Assembly (NCBI GenBank): GCA_966096095.1
Contig: CBHTUR010000006.1
Coordinates: forward strand, 1-64,000
Direction of reading: 5' to 3'
Source of the DNA: Gemmatimonas sp966096095
Lineage (GTDB): Bacteria; Gemmatimonadota; Gemmatimonadetes; Gemmatimonadales; Gemmatimonadaceae
DNA: 64,000 nucleotides
Of this stretch, positions 42,096 to 50,893 are shown in pieces. Made by a program: the position numbers and the translations under genes. How positions within the stretch are numbered: the first letter of the stretch is position 1; each line of letters begins with the position of its first letter. The notes under the pieces are model-generated. The model had not been told where the DNA came from. It was given only the letters and a program-made list of their open reading frames with translations, and did not search any database.

Positions 42096-44072
42096 TCAGT
42101 CGTGCTCCACGATCTCCACAACGCGCCCCGCCGCAACCGGCCCCCCGAGCACATCAGATTTCCCTGACGGCCAGCGCACCTCTACGCTCGCCACCTCTGC
42201 CGCCTCGCCGAGCCCGAAGTACAGCGGCAAATCGCTGTGCGACAGATAGCCCGACTGTCCGTCGTTCACCTTGGTGATGCGCCGACCGTCCTTGAGCACC
42301 GCCGTCACCCGCGCACCGAATCCGTCGCGATTGGACTTCGTGCCGTGCAACTTTACACCGAGCCAGTGTACGGCGTGCTTCGTCGATAAATCGCTGAGCA
42401 GTATCTGCGGCGCGGCGTTGAATTCGTTCGTGATGATATCAAGATCGCCGTCGCCGTCGACATCAAAAATCACGGCCGATCGTGTACCCCGCGTCGCGAT
42501 CATCTCGGCTTTGCCGTTCGCATCGACATGGCAGCCCATCGCGGCTGCATTGGGCTGCGTGCACTGATTGCACGCTTTCGTGTCGCGATCGGTACCATTC
42601 GCGCCGCAATCGGCGGTGAACCACAACTGTTGCGTGACTCCGCCCGCGCGCGGCTCGATGCCGAGCGTGAACGCGGCCGGAACGAACTTCGTGCCGTGTT
42701 CGTTGAGAAATAGATCGTTCGTGGCGTACGGGTACGGAAAATTCATGCTGTTGGCGACAAAGACATCGTCCCAACCATCGGCGTTGACGTCGTCGACGCT
42801 CGGACCCCACGGCCAGTAGGTCTCGAGACTAAGCGAGTCGGAGACTTCGGTGAAAGCGCCGCTGCCGTTATTGCGAAAGAGCGCATTACCGAACATCAAA
42901 TGCGAGCGCCCGTGCGGCAGCATGTTGTCCTGCACGTGGGTGGAGTCCGTCTTGAGAGACTTTCCGGCCCAATCCGTCGGATCGACCATATCGATCATGT
43001 CCGAATGCATGTCGGTCAGGAACAGATCGATCTTGCCGTCGCCGTCGTAGTCAAACGCCTTCACGCCCATCGCGCCGAACGGCGTGCGCGGAAAATACGC
43101 GTACGTGTCGTCGACAAAGCGTTTGCCATCGACATTGCGCCAGAGATGATTCTCGCCCTGCATGTTGGGTAGATAGATGTCGGGACGGCCGTCGTTGTTC
43201 ACGTCCAGCACCGTCACGTCACCGCTCCAACTGTTGTCCACGAGCCCGGTAGCCTTGGAGACGTCGGCAAACTTTCCGTTGCCGAGGTTGCGATAAAGAA
43301 TGCTCGTTTCGGCGCGGTCGGCGTGCAGATGGCCTTGAAAGGCGTCGTCAACGCCGATGTAAAATCCGCCGGCGCCTTTTTTGTCTGTGGTGTAGCGTCC
43401 CACGTTCGCGACGAACAGGTCGAGCAGTCCATCGCCGTCGTAATCCAAAAACGCGGCGCCAGACGAATGTCCTGAGTAGCTCACGCCAGCGGTCGCCGAG
43501 ATGTCGCTGAAGGTGCCGCCGTCGTTGTGGTACAGATGGTTGCCGTGGCGCACCGTCGTGAGAAACAAATCCGGCTTGCCATCGTTGTCGATATCGCCAA
43601 AGGCACAGCCGACACCGATCTGATCAACCGACGCCAATCCGGCTTTCGCCGTGATGTCTGAAAACTTCCCGCCACCGTCGTTGTGAAAGAGGCCGTTCGA
43701 CCCGCGCTGAGAGACGAAGAAGACGTCGATCTTGCCGTCACCGTCTACGTCGGCAGCACACACGCCGGTGCCGTGGTCGTAATGCACGGCCTTGTACGTC
43801 TTGCCGGCATCGTCGACGATCTGATTCAGGAACGTGATGCCACTTGTGCCAATGGCGTCGTGAAACGCAAAGCCATGATAGGCGCTTGCACCCGCAGTTA
43901 TGGCGCGCTCCTGGTCACCGCGTGCGAGGAGCCACGCGGGCGTCGTATCGTTGGCGGCTGCAGTTGGCTTGCTCGACGCCGAATCGCCTGAACCACAGCC
44001 ACTGAGCACGGCACACGTCACGAGCGCCGCACTCATTCGCCGCATCGTCTGAGACACAGTACGCTCAACCAT
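42096..44072 (-). CDS. CRTAC1-like FG-GAP/UnbV lipoprotein
   Basis: The protein has 658 residues. The lipoprotein signal ends CAVLSGCGSG. At least seven calcium-binding FG-GAP/VCBS repeats are visible: DVDGDGKIDVFFV, DIDNDGKPDLFLT, DYDGDGLLDLFVA, DVNNDGRPDIYLP, DYDGDGKIDLFLT, DVNADGWDDVFVA and DVDGDGDLDIITN, which form an integrin-alpha-like propeller. The C-terminal ASPIC/UnbV domain has GVKLHGTKSNRDGFGARVTA and SVEVRWPSGK. A four-Cys insert (CGANG, CNQCTQ, GCHVD) is unusual. It overlaps the asparaginase-like gene by 8 bp (a start at 44045 is also possible). It is the last gene of the cytochrome operon and probably binds a ligand at the cell surface. Confidence 0.9.
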   Translation of the reverse strand: MVERTVSQTMRRMSAALVTCAVLSGCGSGDSASSKPTAAANDTTPAWLLARGDQERAITAGASAYHGFAFHDAIGTSGITFLNQIVDDAGKTYKAVHYDHGTGVCAADVDGDGKIDVFFVSQRGSNGLFHNDGGGKFSDITAKAGLASVDQIGVGCAFGDIDNDGKPDLFLTTVRHGNHLYHNDGGTFSDISATAGVSYSGHSSGAAFLDYDGDGLLDLFVANVGRYTTDKKGAGGFYIGVDDAFQGHLHADRAETSILYRNLGNGKFADVSKATGLVDNSWSGDVTVLDVNNDGRPDIYLPNMQGENHLWRNVDGKRFVDDTYAYFPRTPFGAMGVKAFDYDGDGKIDLFLTDMHSDMIDMVDPTDWAGKSLKTDSTHVQDNMLPHGRSHLMFGNALFRNNGSGAFTEVSDSLSLETYWPWGPSVDDVNADGWDDVFVANSMNFPYPYATNDLFLNEHGTKFVPAAFTLGIEPRAGGVTQQLWFTADCGANGTDRDTKACNQCTQPNAAAMGCHVDANGKAEMIATRGTRSAVIFDVDGDGDLDIITNEFNAAPQILLSDLSTKHAVHWLGVKLHGTKSNRDGFGARVTAVLKDGRRITKVNDGQSGYLSHSDLPLYFGLGEAAEVASVEVRWPSGKSDVLGGPVAAGRVVEIVEHD

Positions 44073-44556
44073 CGATCGACTCGAAGACGCCCGCGTCGCG
44101 ATTCTTGCGAACGTTGTCCCAGCGAAAGCACCGACCGTTCATGGCGATATAGACTCCAACGGGAAGCGTTTGAACGAACGACAGCGCGGAGCCGAGATTG
44201 AACAGGCCGTCGGAGCTGCCAAACGCGTAGGGTACCATCGCGCCGGTCAGCACGATGGTCTTGTTTTGCACTCCGGCCGCCAGCGCGTGCGCTGTATCGA
44301 CCATCGTATCGGTGCCGTGCGAGATCACGATCTGCGTTTCTTCGCAGCGACGCGCTGACTCGACAATGATGTCGCGGTGGGCGTCGGTGAGATCGAGACT
44401 GTCCAGCATCATCAGCACGTCGATCTCAAGATCCAGCTTGCAACGGCCGCGGTCGAGCATTTCCTCGATGTGCGTGCGGCGAAAATTGAGCGTGCCGGTG
44501 AGTTCGTCGTACTCCTTATCGAACGTGCCACCGGTCACGAAAATACGAACGGCCAT
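44065..44556 (-). CDS. Short asparaginase-like protein (N-terminal domain only)
   Basis: The protein has 163 residues. It carries both threonine motifs of type-I/II asparaginases: VTGGTFDKEYDELTG at the N-terminus and VISHGTDTMVDTAHAL near residue 80, plus IVLTGAMVPYAFG. Full asparaginases are about 330 residues; here the C-terminal domain is absent and the chain ends with NVRKNRDAGVFESIDG. Such single-domain proteins are a known bacterial group with untested activity, not an obvious truncation. There is no signal peptide. It lies 12 bp after the MauG-like gene and overlaps the CRTAC1-like gene, so it belongs to the operon. Its role beside exported redox proteins is unclear. Confidence 0.85.
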   Translation of the reverse strand: MAVRIFVTGGTFDKEYDELTGTLNFRRTHIEEMLDRGRCKLDLEIDVLMMLDSLDLTDAHRDIIVESARRCEETQIVISHGTDTMVDTAHALAAGVQNKTIVLTGAMVPYAFGSSDGLFNLGSALSFVQTLPVGVYIAMNGRCFRWDNVRKNRDAGVFESIDG

Positions 44557-44568
44557 GGAGAGAGCAGG

Positions 44569-46026
44569 TCAGCGAGACGGCTGCGGCGCCGCGCGGGCGG
44601 CCGGAGCGGGAAATGGACTGGCGAACCGCGGATCTCGCAGGAACGCCTTGTCGGTCAGAATATTGAGGAACGCTACCAGCGACCGCTTCTGTGCGTCGCT
44701 CAAATGCAGTCGCCTCGGCTTGCCGTCGAGGTCGCGCAAACGAGCGTCCAGATTCGGGTTGTCCTGCACGCCCGAGTCGTAGAATTCGATAACCTCTTCA
44801 AGTGTGCGGAAGCGGCCGTCGTGCATATACGGTGGACGCAACGCAACGTTGCGTAACGACGGCGGCTTGAGCCGTCCGCCGCCAGCGCCGTTGTCATGAT
44901 TCACGCCATCGAGGCCATTGTTGCGCGCCGCGTCGCCGACCACCGCGTACGACTCGTGACAGCTGCGGCAGCCGGACGCCTCAAAGAGCAGCAAGCCATC
45001 CATCTCGGTCTGGGTAAGCGCGGCCGTTCCGGCCAGCATGCTGTCGATCTTGCTGCTCGTTGTGCGCAGCGAGCGCACAAATTGCGACAGCGCGCGTGCG
45101 GTGCGATCGGCGGTAATCGCGCTGTCGCCGAACGCTGCCGCATAGAGCGGCGCGTAAAACTTCGCGAAGCGCAGCTTGGGCACCAGCACGTCGGCCGGCA
45201 AACCCATTTCTGTGGCGTCGAACACCGGTTGCAGCGCGAGCTCTTCCAGCGACGACGCGCGCTCATCGCGGAAGAAGCGCGCTGGCCCGTAGAAGCGCAC
45301 GTTGGTGAGCGGCATCGAGTGCCGCCGCGTGGGTGTGCCTAATACGCCAATACTGAACGTGGCCGTATCAGCAAACGAATATTGCTGCAGATGGCACGAT
45401 GCACACGACACGGCGTCGTTGCGCGAGAGTCGTTGATCGTAGAAGAGCACTCGGCCGAGTGCCGCGCCCGCATCGGTCACGCGATTGCCGATCGACATGT
45501 TGTCGATGCGCACGACCTGCGGCGAGTTGGCAATCGCGGGCGGGAGCGGATTGGTCTCGTCCGCGTACGCGTAGGGCGATGAGGGAAGCTGCGGCAGCCC
45601 GAGGTCAGCGCGCATCGCGACAATCGGAAAGCGGGCTTCGGCACTCTGGCCACCACCGTCGGTTGCCCGCACAACCGCGGTGACAATGCCGGCCGTTCGA
45701 GCCACGCCCGTGATGGTCAATCCGTCGACCGCCAGTCCCGCGTCCACGGGCTCGACCGACACGCGATAGGTGAGCCCGAGTCCGCGCGGATCGCTGAAGC
45801 GTACGCGACTCGAGGCGACATCGAACGCAAACGCACGACCGACGATGGCTGGTTGCGCCTCTTCGCTGACGACAAGACTGACGCTCGACGTCGGAGACGG
45901 AGGCGCCGGGTGGTCGGTGCCAGTGGCGAGGCGCTCGCCGTCACCACAGGCGCTCAGCAGCGCGACGACCGTGCCGAAGAGCAGGGCACGCCGTGCGCCA
46001 ACTCGAAGAAGGGAGGTCGGTCGCAT
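44569..46026 (-). CDS. Di-haem cytochrome c peroxidase (MauG/CcpA family) with Ig-like N-terminus
   Basis: The protein has 485 residues. The signal sequence ends VALLSACGDG, a lipoprotein-type end. An Ig-like domain (about 50-140) precedes the peroxidase. Haem motifs are VSCASCHLQQYSF (about 207) and GCRSCHESY (about 352). PPYMHDGRF (about 398) holds the Met or distal ligand region of the family, and YDQRLSRNDAVS is typical of the N-terminal haem domain. Family members reduce hydrogen peroxide or oxidise protein side chains in the periplasm using c-type electron donors. The cytochrome gene lies 65 bp upstream and the asparaginase-like gene 12 bp downstream. Confidence 0.9.
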   Translation of the reverse strand: MRPTSLLRVGARRALLFGTVVALLSACGDGERLATGTDHPAPPSPTSSVSLVVSEEAQPAIVGRAFAFDVASSRVRFSDPRGLGLTYRVSVEPVDAGLAVDGLTITGVARTAGIVTAVVRATDGGGQSAEARFPIVAMRADLGLPQLPSSPYAYADETNPLPPAIANSPQVVRIDNMSIGNRVTDAGAALGRVLFYDQRLSRNDAVSCASCHLQQYSFADTATFSIGVLGTPTRRHSMPLTNVRFYGPARFFRDERASSLEELALQPVFDATEMGLPADVLVPKLRFAKFYAPLYAAAFGDSAITADRTARALSQFVRSLRTTSSKIDSMLAGTAALTQTEMDGLLLFEASGCRSCHESYAVVGDAARNNGLDGVNHDNGAGGGRLKPPSLRNVALRPPYMHDGRFRTLEEVIEFYDSGVQDNPNLDARLRDLDGKPRRLHLSDAQKRSLVAFLNILTDKAFLRDPRFASPFPAPAARAAPQPSR

Positions 46027-46091
46027 GGGGAAAAGCTACCAACGCGCTCGTCCCACCGCGACCGTGACCCGCGGTTGGGCGCAGCGTCGTG

Positions 46092-47438
46092 CTACTTCCC
46101 GCGGAGCGTCAGGAACTCGGGTTTGGTCGATTCCAGAATGCCCAACACCGCCGCGCGATCCGACGCGCTCAGGCGGCGGAATTCGACATCGGCGTCCTCG
46201 CCTTTCAGAATGCTCCAGAGGCGCGAGTAGAACGCTTTCTTGGCCATCTCCGGCAGCGCGTCAAACGCATCGGAATAGATCAGGAAGCTCATCGGATACT
46301 TGAAGAGCCGCCGCTGCAGGTCGAAGTCACGTAACGATCGTCCCTGCTTATCACGCGGCCCACGCTGCGCGAAGTCGGCCGCGAAGGTTGTCGTGCCTTT
46401 CATCGGTGCCGCCAGCGGCGCTTCGTTCACGAAGAGCATGGTGCGCAACAATCGATCGACCAAGCCGTGCACCTTTTGCACCGAGCCTGGTGGATAGCCG
46501 TCGGCCGATGGCGGCGGTTCGGCCCCGTGGTAGATCGCGTCGTACTTCACGGCGTCGCTGGCCGCGTCGCGAGTTGCGGTGAGCAAGTTGTGCACGGTGG
46601 TCTGATGCACCAGTACCATCAGCGCCACGATATCGCTGTGCGGCGTGAGATACGGCGACGCCTCAAACTTACCGGCCAGCTCGGTGCGCTCGCTTTCCGT
46701 GGTGAGGTCGATCTTGGTGCGATAGGCTTGCTTGTCGAAGATCTCATGCCCAAGCACCGGCGCGAATACGTTGCCAGCGTGGCCGTTGGCGCCGGTCGAA
46801 CCGGTTACATAGTAGCCGCCAAAGCGCTGCCTGATGGGTGTCGCGTCAGTCGTGGAGCCGTCGTGGACACCGATGATGGGATATCCGTGACGATCGGCGA
46901 TGGTGGAGAGCACCATGAAACCGGGCACGCCGCCAGTGGCCGATTTCGACGAATGACACATGAGACAGGTAGTGGTCTCACGGGTGAACATCGGCTTGTC
47001 GCGAGGCGTCTGGCTGAAGGTGTAGAACACACCGCCTTTCTGCGGGTCCACGGCGCCCACTTCGAGGAAGTCGCTCTCCTGCACGTAGCCGATGTAGACG
47101 TCGTCGTTGAAGTAGAGCGCGCGCGGCGACCACGGGGTGATCTTGTCGGTTTGCAGGCTGGTCCGCGAAAAGACAAAGCCTTGCGACGAAACGGGAATGT
47201 CGAGCGCCTTCAGCACCGCCGGCAAATAGCCGTAGATCGAGTCACGCGTGAGCACGACCTCGCCCGATTGAATGCGCGCTTCGAGTCGCTTGATCGGATC
47301 GAGACGGGTGGAGTCGGCGAGACGGTAGGCGCCCGCATCGCGCGACGACGCACGACTCGTCCAGCTCTCGCCGGTGAACGCCGACGCCACCGTGGCGGCG
47401 ACGGCGGAAATGCCCCAGAAAACGCGCGCGACGATCAT
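46092..47438 (-). CDS. Exported mono-haem c-type cytochrome of unknown family
   Basis: The protein has 448 residues from the ATG at 47438; the frame opens earlier (47570), but the later ATG gives the export signal (IVARVFWGISAVAATVASAF). A single CXXCH motif, TTCLMCHSSKSATGG, lies near residue 158. Around it are GGVFYTFSQTPRDKPMF and GGYYVTGSTGANGHAGNVFA. Conserved His-rich stretches (LTPHSDIVALMVLVHQTTVHN) could supply further metal ligands. I do not recognise a named family, although similar large mono-haem proteins occur next to peroxidases. It is the first gene of the four-gene operon and is preceded by an NsrR-like site, so a role in nitric oxide or nitrite stress is suggested. Confidence 0.8.
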   Translation of the reverse strand: MIVARVFWGISAVAATVASAFTGESWTSRASSRDAGAYRLADSTRLDPIKRLEARIQSGEVVLTRDSIYGYLPAVLKALDIPVSSQGFVFSRTSLQTDKITPWSPRALYFNDDVYIGYVQESDFLEVGAVDPQKGGVFYTFSQTPRDKPMFTRETTTCLMCHSSKSATGGVPGFMVLSTIADRHGYPIIGVHDGSTTDATPIRQRFGGYYVTGSTGANGHAGNVFAPVLGHEIFDKQAYRTKIDLTTESERTELAGKFEASPYLTPHSDIVALMVLVHQTTVHNLLTATRDAASDAVKYDAIYHGAEPPPSADGYPPGSVQKVHGLVDRLLRTMLFVNEAPLAAPMKGTTTFAADFAQRGPRDKQGRSLRDFDLQRRLFKYPMSFLIYSDAFDALPEMAKKAFYSRLWSILKGEDADVEFRRLSASDRAAVLGILESTKPEFLTLRGK

Positions 47439-47500
47439 GAGCAAATGACGGGCAAAGAGGCGGGAACGTTGCGGGCGGGCGACCGTCGGAGACGGCCTTA

Positions 47501-47523
47501 AACATGTATTTATGATACATCTT
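47501..47523. promoter_or_regulatory. NsrR-like inverted repeat upstream of the cytochrome operon
   Basis: On the plus strand the site is AACATGTATTT, one base, then TGATACATCTT. The published NsrR consensus, as I recall it, is AAGATGYATTT-N-AAATRCATCTT, so 19 of 22 defined positions agree. Its core ATGTAT and ATACAT (47504-47509, 47515-47520) form a perfect inverted repeat with a 5-bp spacer. It lies about 63 bp upstream of the cytochrome start. NsrR is an Rrf2-family iron-sulfur repressor released by nitric oxide. The regulator gene is not in this window. Confidence 0.55.
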
Positions 47524-47594
47524 ATCCGGACCACCCAGCTGTCAGAGTTGGCCCCACAGCCACCGGCCAAATCCCTGACGCGGCGTGCGGACCG

Positions 47595-47783
47595 CCAACG
47601 GCCAATCGCGGAGGACGAGGAGACGGGCGGAGCACGCGGAGAACAGCTACTGCTTACCGCGGATTGAACGGATTTGGCGGACTACACGGATCGATCAGCT
47701 CAATCCGTATAGTCCTTTTCATCCGTGGTGGCTTTTTGCCGTTTTCCGCGTCCCCCAACTGTCTCCGCACCCTCCGCGATTTG
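47595..47783 (+). repeat. Palindromic GGATT-type repeat element, copy A
   Basis: The element is about 189 bp. It begins near CCAATCGCGGAG and ends with CTCCGCGATTTG, imperfect terminal inverted repeats. The core holds GGACTACACGGATCGA and TCAATCCGTATAGTCC around TCAGC, a hairpin. ACTGCTTACC and GGTGGCTTTT flank the core. It lies in the 368-bp gap between the cytochrome gene and the zinc-ribbon gene; the rest of the gap holds the NsrR-like site. Copy B (48677-48845) has the same order and orientation. Confidence 0.75.
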
Positions 47784-47806
47784 CTTTGCACAAACCTCGA
47801 GAAAGT

Positions 47807-48580
47807 CTACGCCGTTGGCGCGCCGTAGGCGGAGATGAACCACTTAATCATCTCGGGCATTGGTTCGTCGATGATCGGTTCGGCGTCCCGCATCCACTGA
47901 GCGACGGCCTTGAGATCCTGCGGGCTGGGAGGCGGCGAAGTCCGCGTCGCTTGCAGAGTTTCCTCTGCCACTTGGTGCAAGATGTGCCAGCTGTTGGCGG
48001 CGTAGCTCCAGTGAGACCCGTCGCTGTGTGCATGCGTTGAATCGCCGCGGCGGTGGCGTTCGCGCGCCTTTCGCAGTCGCAACTTCTCGCGCGCGGCGAA
48101 GCGCGCTTCTTGTTCAGGGAAGCAGTCGCGACAGAATCGATGGACTTCCAAGTCGACGCCACTCGCACTCGTCCGCGCGATCTTGCTGATCGTGCCCATC
48201 GCGCCGCACCCTTCGCAGACGGTCGTTGGCTGGACGAGAGCCGCTAACTCGGCGCGTCCTTCGGCAATCATAACCTCGCGCTGTTCAGCCGCGGCGTAGC
48301 GGGTGCACGGTGCCTCAATCGGCACGTCCTGCGCTGCTTCTCGGTTCTCGTCACGCTGGTCGCCTGACAATCGCACCAGAATGACAGGCTTGCCATTCGC
48401 ATCGAGATCGGCGTCGAGCGCTATCCACTGCTTTGTTTCAGATTGCTCGTCCGCGTATTTGAATTGCAACGACGAGAACTGTCCGTCGCCACCACCGCCA
48501 CCGCCCATTCCGTGGCCGCGAGACCGCGCCCACGCGCCGAACGCGCGCGAAATCCGCTGAAAATCATCAGGTCTGGCCAT
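47807..48580 (-). CDS. Zinc-ribbon protein of unknown function between repeat copies
   Basis: The protein has 257 residues with no signal peptide or membrane helix. After an aromatic N-terminus (ISRAFGAWARSRGHG) comes a run of glycines (GMGGGGGGDG), then a possible beta-domain with WIALDADLDANGKPVILVRL. A zinc ribbon lies mid-chain: CEGCGAMG and, 25 residues on, FCRDCFPEQE. A basic, helical stretch follows (EKLRLRKARERHRR), which could bind nucleic acid. I do not recognise the family. The gene sits between two direct copies of the same palindromic repeat, so it may be mobile or have been duplicated in or out; the flanking genes belong to unrelated operons. Confidence 0.7.
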   Translation of the reverse strand: MARPDDFQRISRAFGAWARSRGHGMGGGGGGDGQFSSLQFKYADEQSETKQWIALDADLDANGKPVILVRLSGDQRDENREAAQDVPIEAPCTRYAAAEQREVMIAEGRAELAALVQPTTVCEGCGAMGTISKIARTSASGVDLEVHRFCRDCFPEQEARFAAREKLRLRKARERHRRGDSTHAHSDGSHWSYAANSWHILHQVAEETLQATRTSPPPSPQDLKAVAQWMRDAEPIIDEPMPEMIKWFISAYGAPTA

Positions 48581-48676
48581 TGGAGCTCCGTGAAAAGGTG
48601 CACGACATTCACTTCGGAGTTACGAGCGACCGATGAACCGCCTGACGCAGAGGACGCCGAGTTACGCCGAGGACGG

Positions 48677-48845
48677 CAACGGCAAATCGCGGAGGTCGCG
48701 GAGGTGTGCGGAGCAGGCGGTGAACCGAAACTGCTTACCACGGATTGAACGGATTAGGCGGACTACACGGATTGATCAGCTCAATCCGTGTAATCCGTTT
48801 CATCCGTGGTGGCTTTTCGCTGTTCCCAGCGCGCTCCGCGATTTG
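48677..48845 (+). repeat. Palindromic GGATT-type repeat element, copy B
   Basis: The element is about 169 bp. Perfect 12-bp terminal inverted repeats are CAAATCGCGGAG (48683-48694) and CTCCGCGATTTG (48834-48845). A perfect inner 12-bp stem is TACACGGATTGA (48764-48775) and TCAATCCGTGTA (48781-48792) with loop TCAGC. An outer stem CCACGGAT and ATCCGTGG adds to it. The unit is in direct orientation relative to copy A and occupies most of the 294-bp gap before the LVIVD gene. No reading frame is evident in it. Confidence 0.8.
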
Positions 48846-48874
48846 TTGTTAACGGCGAGGCGTTTGAAAACCGA

Positions 48875-50893
48875 CTACATCGCCGCCGGCAACAGGTCGC
48901 GCAGCGCCTGCTTGAGCAGGTCGACCTTTTTCGGGTCGCAGCTGCGGTCTCCATCCAGCTTCGTAATCAACCCGTTGAGCGCCGTACCGCGCGCCGCGCC
49001 GCTGGCACCTTCGGCTTTCGCGATACCCGCACGCATTTCGACGATGCGGGCGGCACTGACGCAGCCTTTGCGCTCGAGTTGATCGGTGTACGCCTTCACC
49101 AACGGGAAGCTGGGCGGCCACGAAATCTTCGGCTGACCCTGCGCGTTGAGGTAATTCCACTTCACCGTCTTCGCCGCGTCGATTTCGTTCGCCGACAGAA
49201 ACTCGCTCGGCGTCAACTCGGCCACATCCAGACCGCGCGCGATTTCGCTGCTCACGATTTTGCCGTTGTACCAGTACACCGACCACGAGCCGCCCATCGC
49301 CATATGCGTCGCGTCCACCGGGCCGCGGTCGAAGCTCGCGATTTCCTTCGGGTGTGCCGCGTCGGTCCAGTCGAACACCGAGATGCCGCCCTGATACCAC
49401 GCCTGCACCATCACGTCGCGTCCCGGAATCGGAATCAGCGAGCCGTTGTGCGCGACGCAGTTTTCCATGTTCGTCTGCACCGTCGGAATCTTGTAGTAGC
49501 TCTGGAATTTGAGCTTCTTGTTTTCGATGGTGAAGATCGCGTCGGCGCCCCACTCCATCTTGTCCGTTGCGCGGCACTTCGGCGCGCCACCGCCGCCCCA
49601 TTCGTCGGAGAACAAGAGCTTCGTGCCGTCGTTGTTGAACGTGGCCGAATGCCAGTAGGCGAAGTTGCTGTCCGCTACGGCATCGAGACGCACCGGGTTA
49701 GTGACGTTGCTGATGTCGAGCAACAATCCGTGCCCTTCGCACGCGCCACCGGCGAGACCGATGGCCGGATAGACCGTGATGTCGTGACACTGCGAGCCTT
49801 CGGAAATCGCGCCGCCCTTCTTCGTGTCTCCACCGAAGGCGCGATTCACAAAGTTTTGCAACGCAACCTGCGCGGCCGCCGTGTCGGCTTTCGTTCCGGC
49901 ACCGGTACCACCACGCGCCGCTACGATGCTGTCGACGAACTGCTTCGTAGCTTGCGGCGGCACGACCAGATCCGCGCCCGACTGCGGGTTCTTTACCACC
50001 AACATGCCAGCGGCGCGCGCCTTCGCTCCTTCGGCGTTGGCGGCCTCAATGTCGACCTTCGATTCACCGTGCTCCACATTCGCCTGTAAACCGGAGAAGA
50101 TGTTCGCCCGATTCACAACGGCAGCTTTCGACGGATCAGCCAACGGCACCTTGATCACTTCGATGCGTAACCGCGACGAATTCGCGTCGGCGCTGCTCGC
50201 GTTCGAACACCCCGGGACTTCGTCCGCCGAGCGAATGCCCGACGAGCCCGAGATGTAGATGTAGACGTTGTCCTTATCCTTCGGATCTTCCACGACCGTG
50301 TGCGTGTGTGAGCCGCGGCAGGTCTGTACGTTGCCGATGAGCTTCGGATTCTTGAAATCGCTCACGTCGAAGATACGAATGCCGCGAATACGATCCTTGG
50401 CATTCGGCGCGCCGCCTTGGCCGCAGTCGAGTCGGCCGTTGTTTGCTTCAGCCGACATGAACAGCAAGTTGCGATAGACCGACACGTCGTTCTGCGACGC
50501 GGGGCAGGGAAACGCCTTCACGAGCTCCGGCTTCGCACCGGAAATGTCCCAGACAATCAACCCGTTGAAGTTGCCCTGAATGACGTAGTTGCCGCTAAAC
50601 GTCATGTCGCTGTTCATCGACTGCGCAAAACCGTCGGGCGGTGCCACCGTTGCCGCGAGCTTCATGTTCGAGAGCGCGGTGCCGGCGTCGTACAAACCCG
50701 CTTTGAGTCCGACGCGCGCATCCTGCATTGGCGCCGGCGTCGGCGACGTCTTGGGCATGGTCTTCTGACCGCCGCACGCGGTCATCAACGCGATGGCAGA
50801 CACGGCCGACAGCACAACGCCACGGCGAATTCGCCGTGGCGTTGAGAACTGTCCGCGCGCGCCGGCCTTGAGAGCCTGCACGTGTGAGGACAT
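48875..50893 (-). CDS. LVIVD-repeat lipoprotein, copy 1
   Basis: The protein has 672 residues. The lipoprotein signal ends SAIALMTACGGQ. LVIVD-type repeats are seen as VWDISGAKPELVKAF, IFDVSDFKNPKLIGN, LLDISNVTNPVRLDA and VFDWTDAAHPKEIAS, a beta-propeller at the cell surface or in the periplasm. SEGSQCHDITVYPAIGLAGG and GGACEGHGLLLDIS lie in the best-conserved centre. An Ala-rich insert (about 310-345) differs from its paralogue. A C-terminal helical tail ends the chain. The ATG overlaps the stop of the paralogue by 1 bp (TAATG), so they are co-translated. The ligand is unknown. Confidence 0.88.
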   Translation of the reverse strand: MSSHVQALKAGARGQFSTPRRIRRGVVLSAVSAIALMTACGGQKTMPKTSPTPAPMQDARVGLKAGLYDAGTALSNMKLAATVAPPDGFAQSMNSDMTFSGNYVIQGNFNGLIVWDISGAKPELVKAFPCPASQNDVSVYRNLLFMSAEANNGRLDCGQGGAPNAKDRIRGIRIFDVSDFKNPKLIGNVQTCRGSHTHTVVEDPKDKDNVYIYISGSSGIRSADEVPGCSNASSADANSSRLRIEVIKVPLADPSKAAVVNRANIFSGLQANVEHGESKVDIEAANAEGAKARAAGMLVVKNPQSGADLVVPPQATKQFVDSIVAARGGTGAGTKADTAAAQVALQNFVNRAFGGDTKKGGAISEGSQCHDITVYPAIGLAGGACEGHGLLLDISNVTNPVRLDAVADSNFAYWHSATFNNDGTKLLFSDEWGGGGAPKCRATDKMEWGADAIFTIENKKLKFQSYYKIPTVQTNMENCVAHNGSLIPIPGRDVMVQAWYQGGISVFDWTDAAHPKEIASFDRGPVDATHMAMGGSWSVYWYNGKIVSSEIARGLDVAELTPSEFLSANEIDAAKTVKWNYLNAQGQPKISWPPSFPLVKAYTDQLERKGCVSAARIVEMRAGIAKAEGASGAARGTALNGLITKLDGDRSCDPKKVDLLKQALRDLLPAAM

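Noticed and set aside
44065..44556. Truncated asparaginase pseudogene
   Set aside because: The ends are clean, both Thr motifs are intact and the length matches a known one-domain group, so it is more likely a real gene.
48806..50089. 427-residue plus-strand open frame
   Set aside because: It is antisense to the LVIVD gene and His/Arg-rich with no domain pattern.
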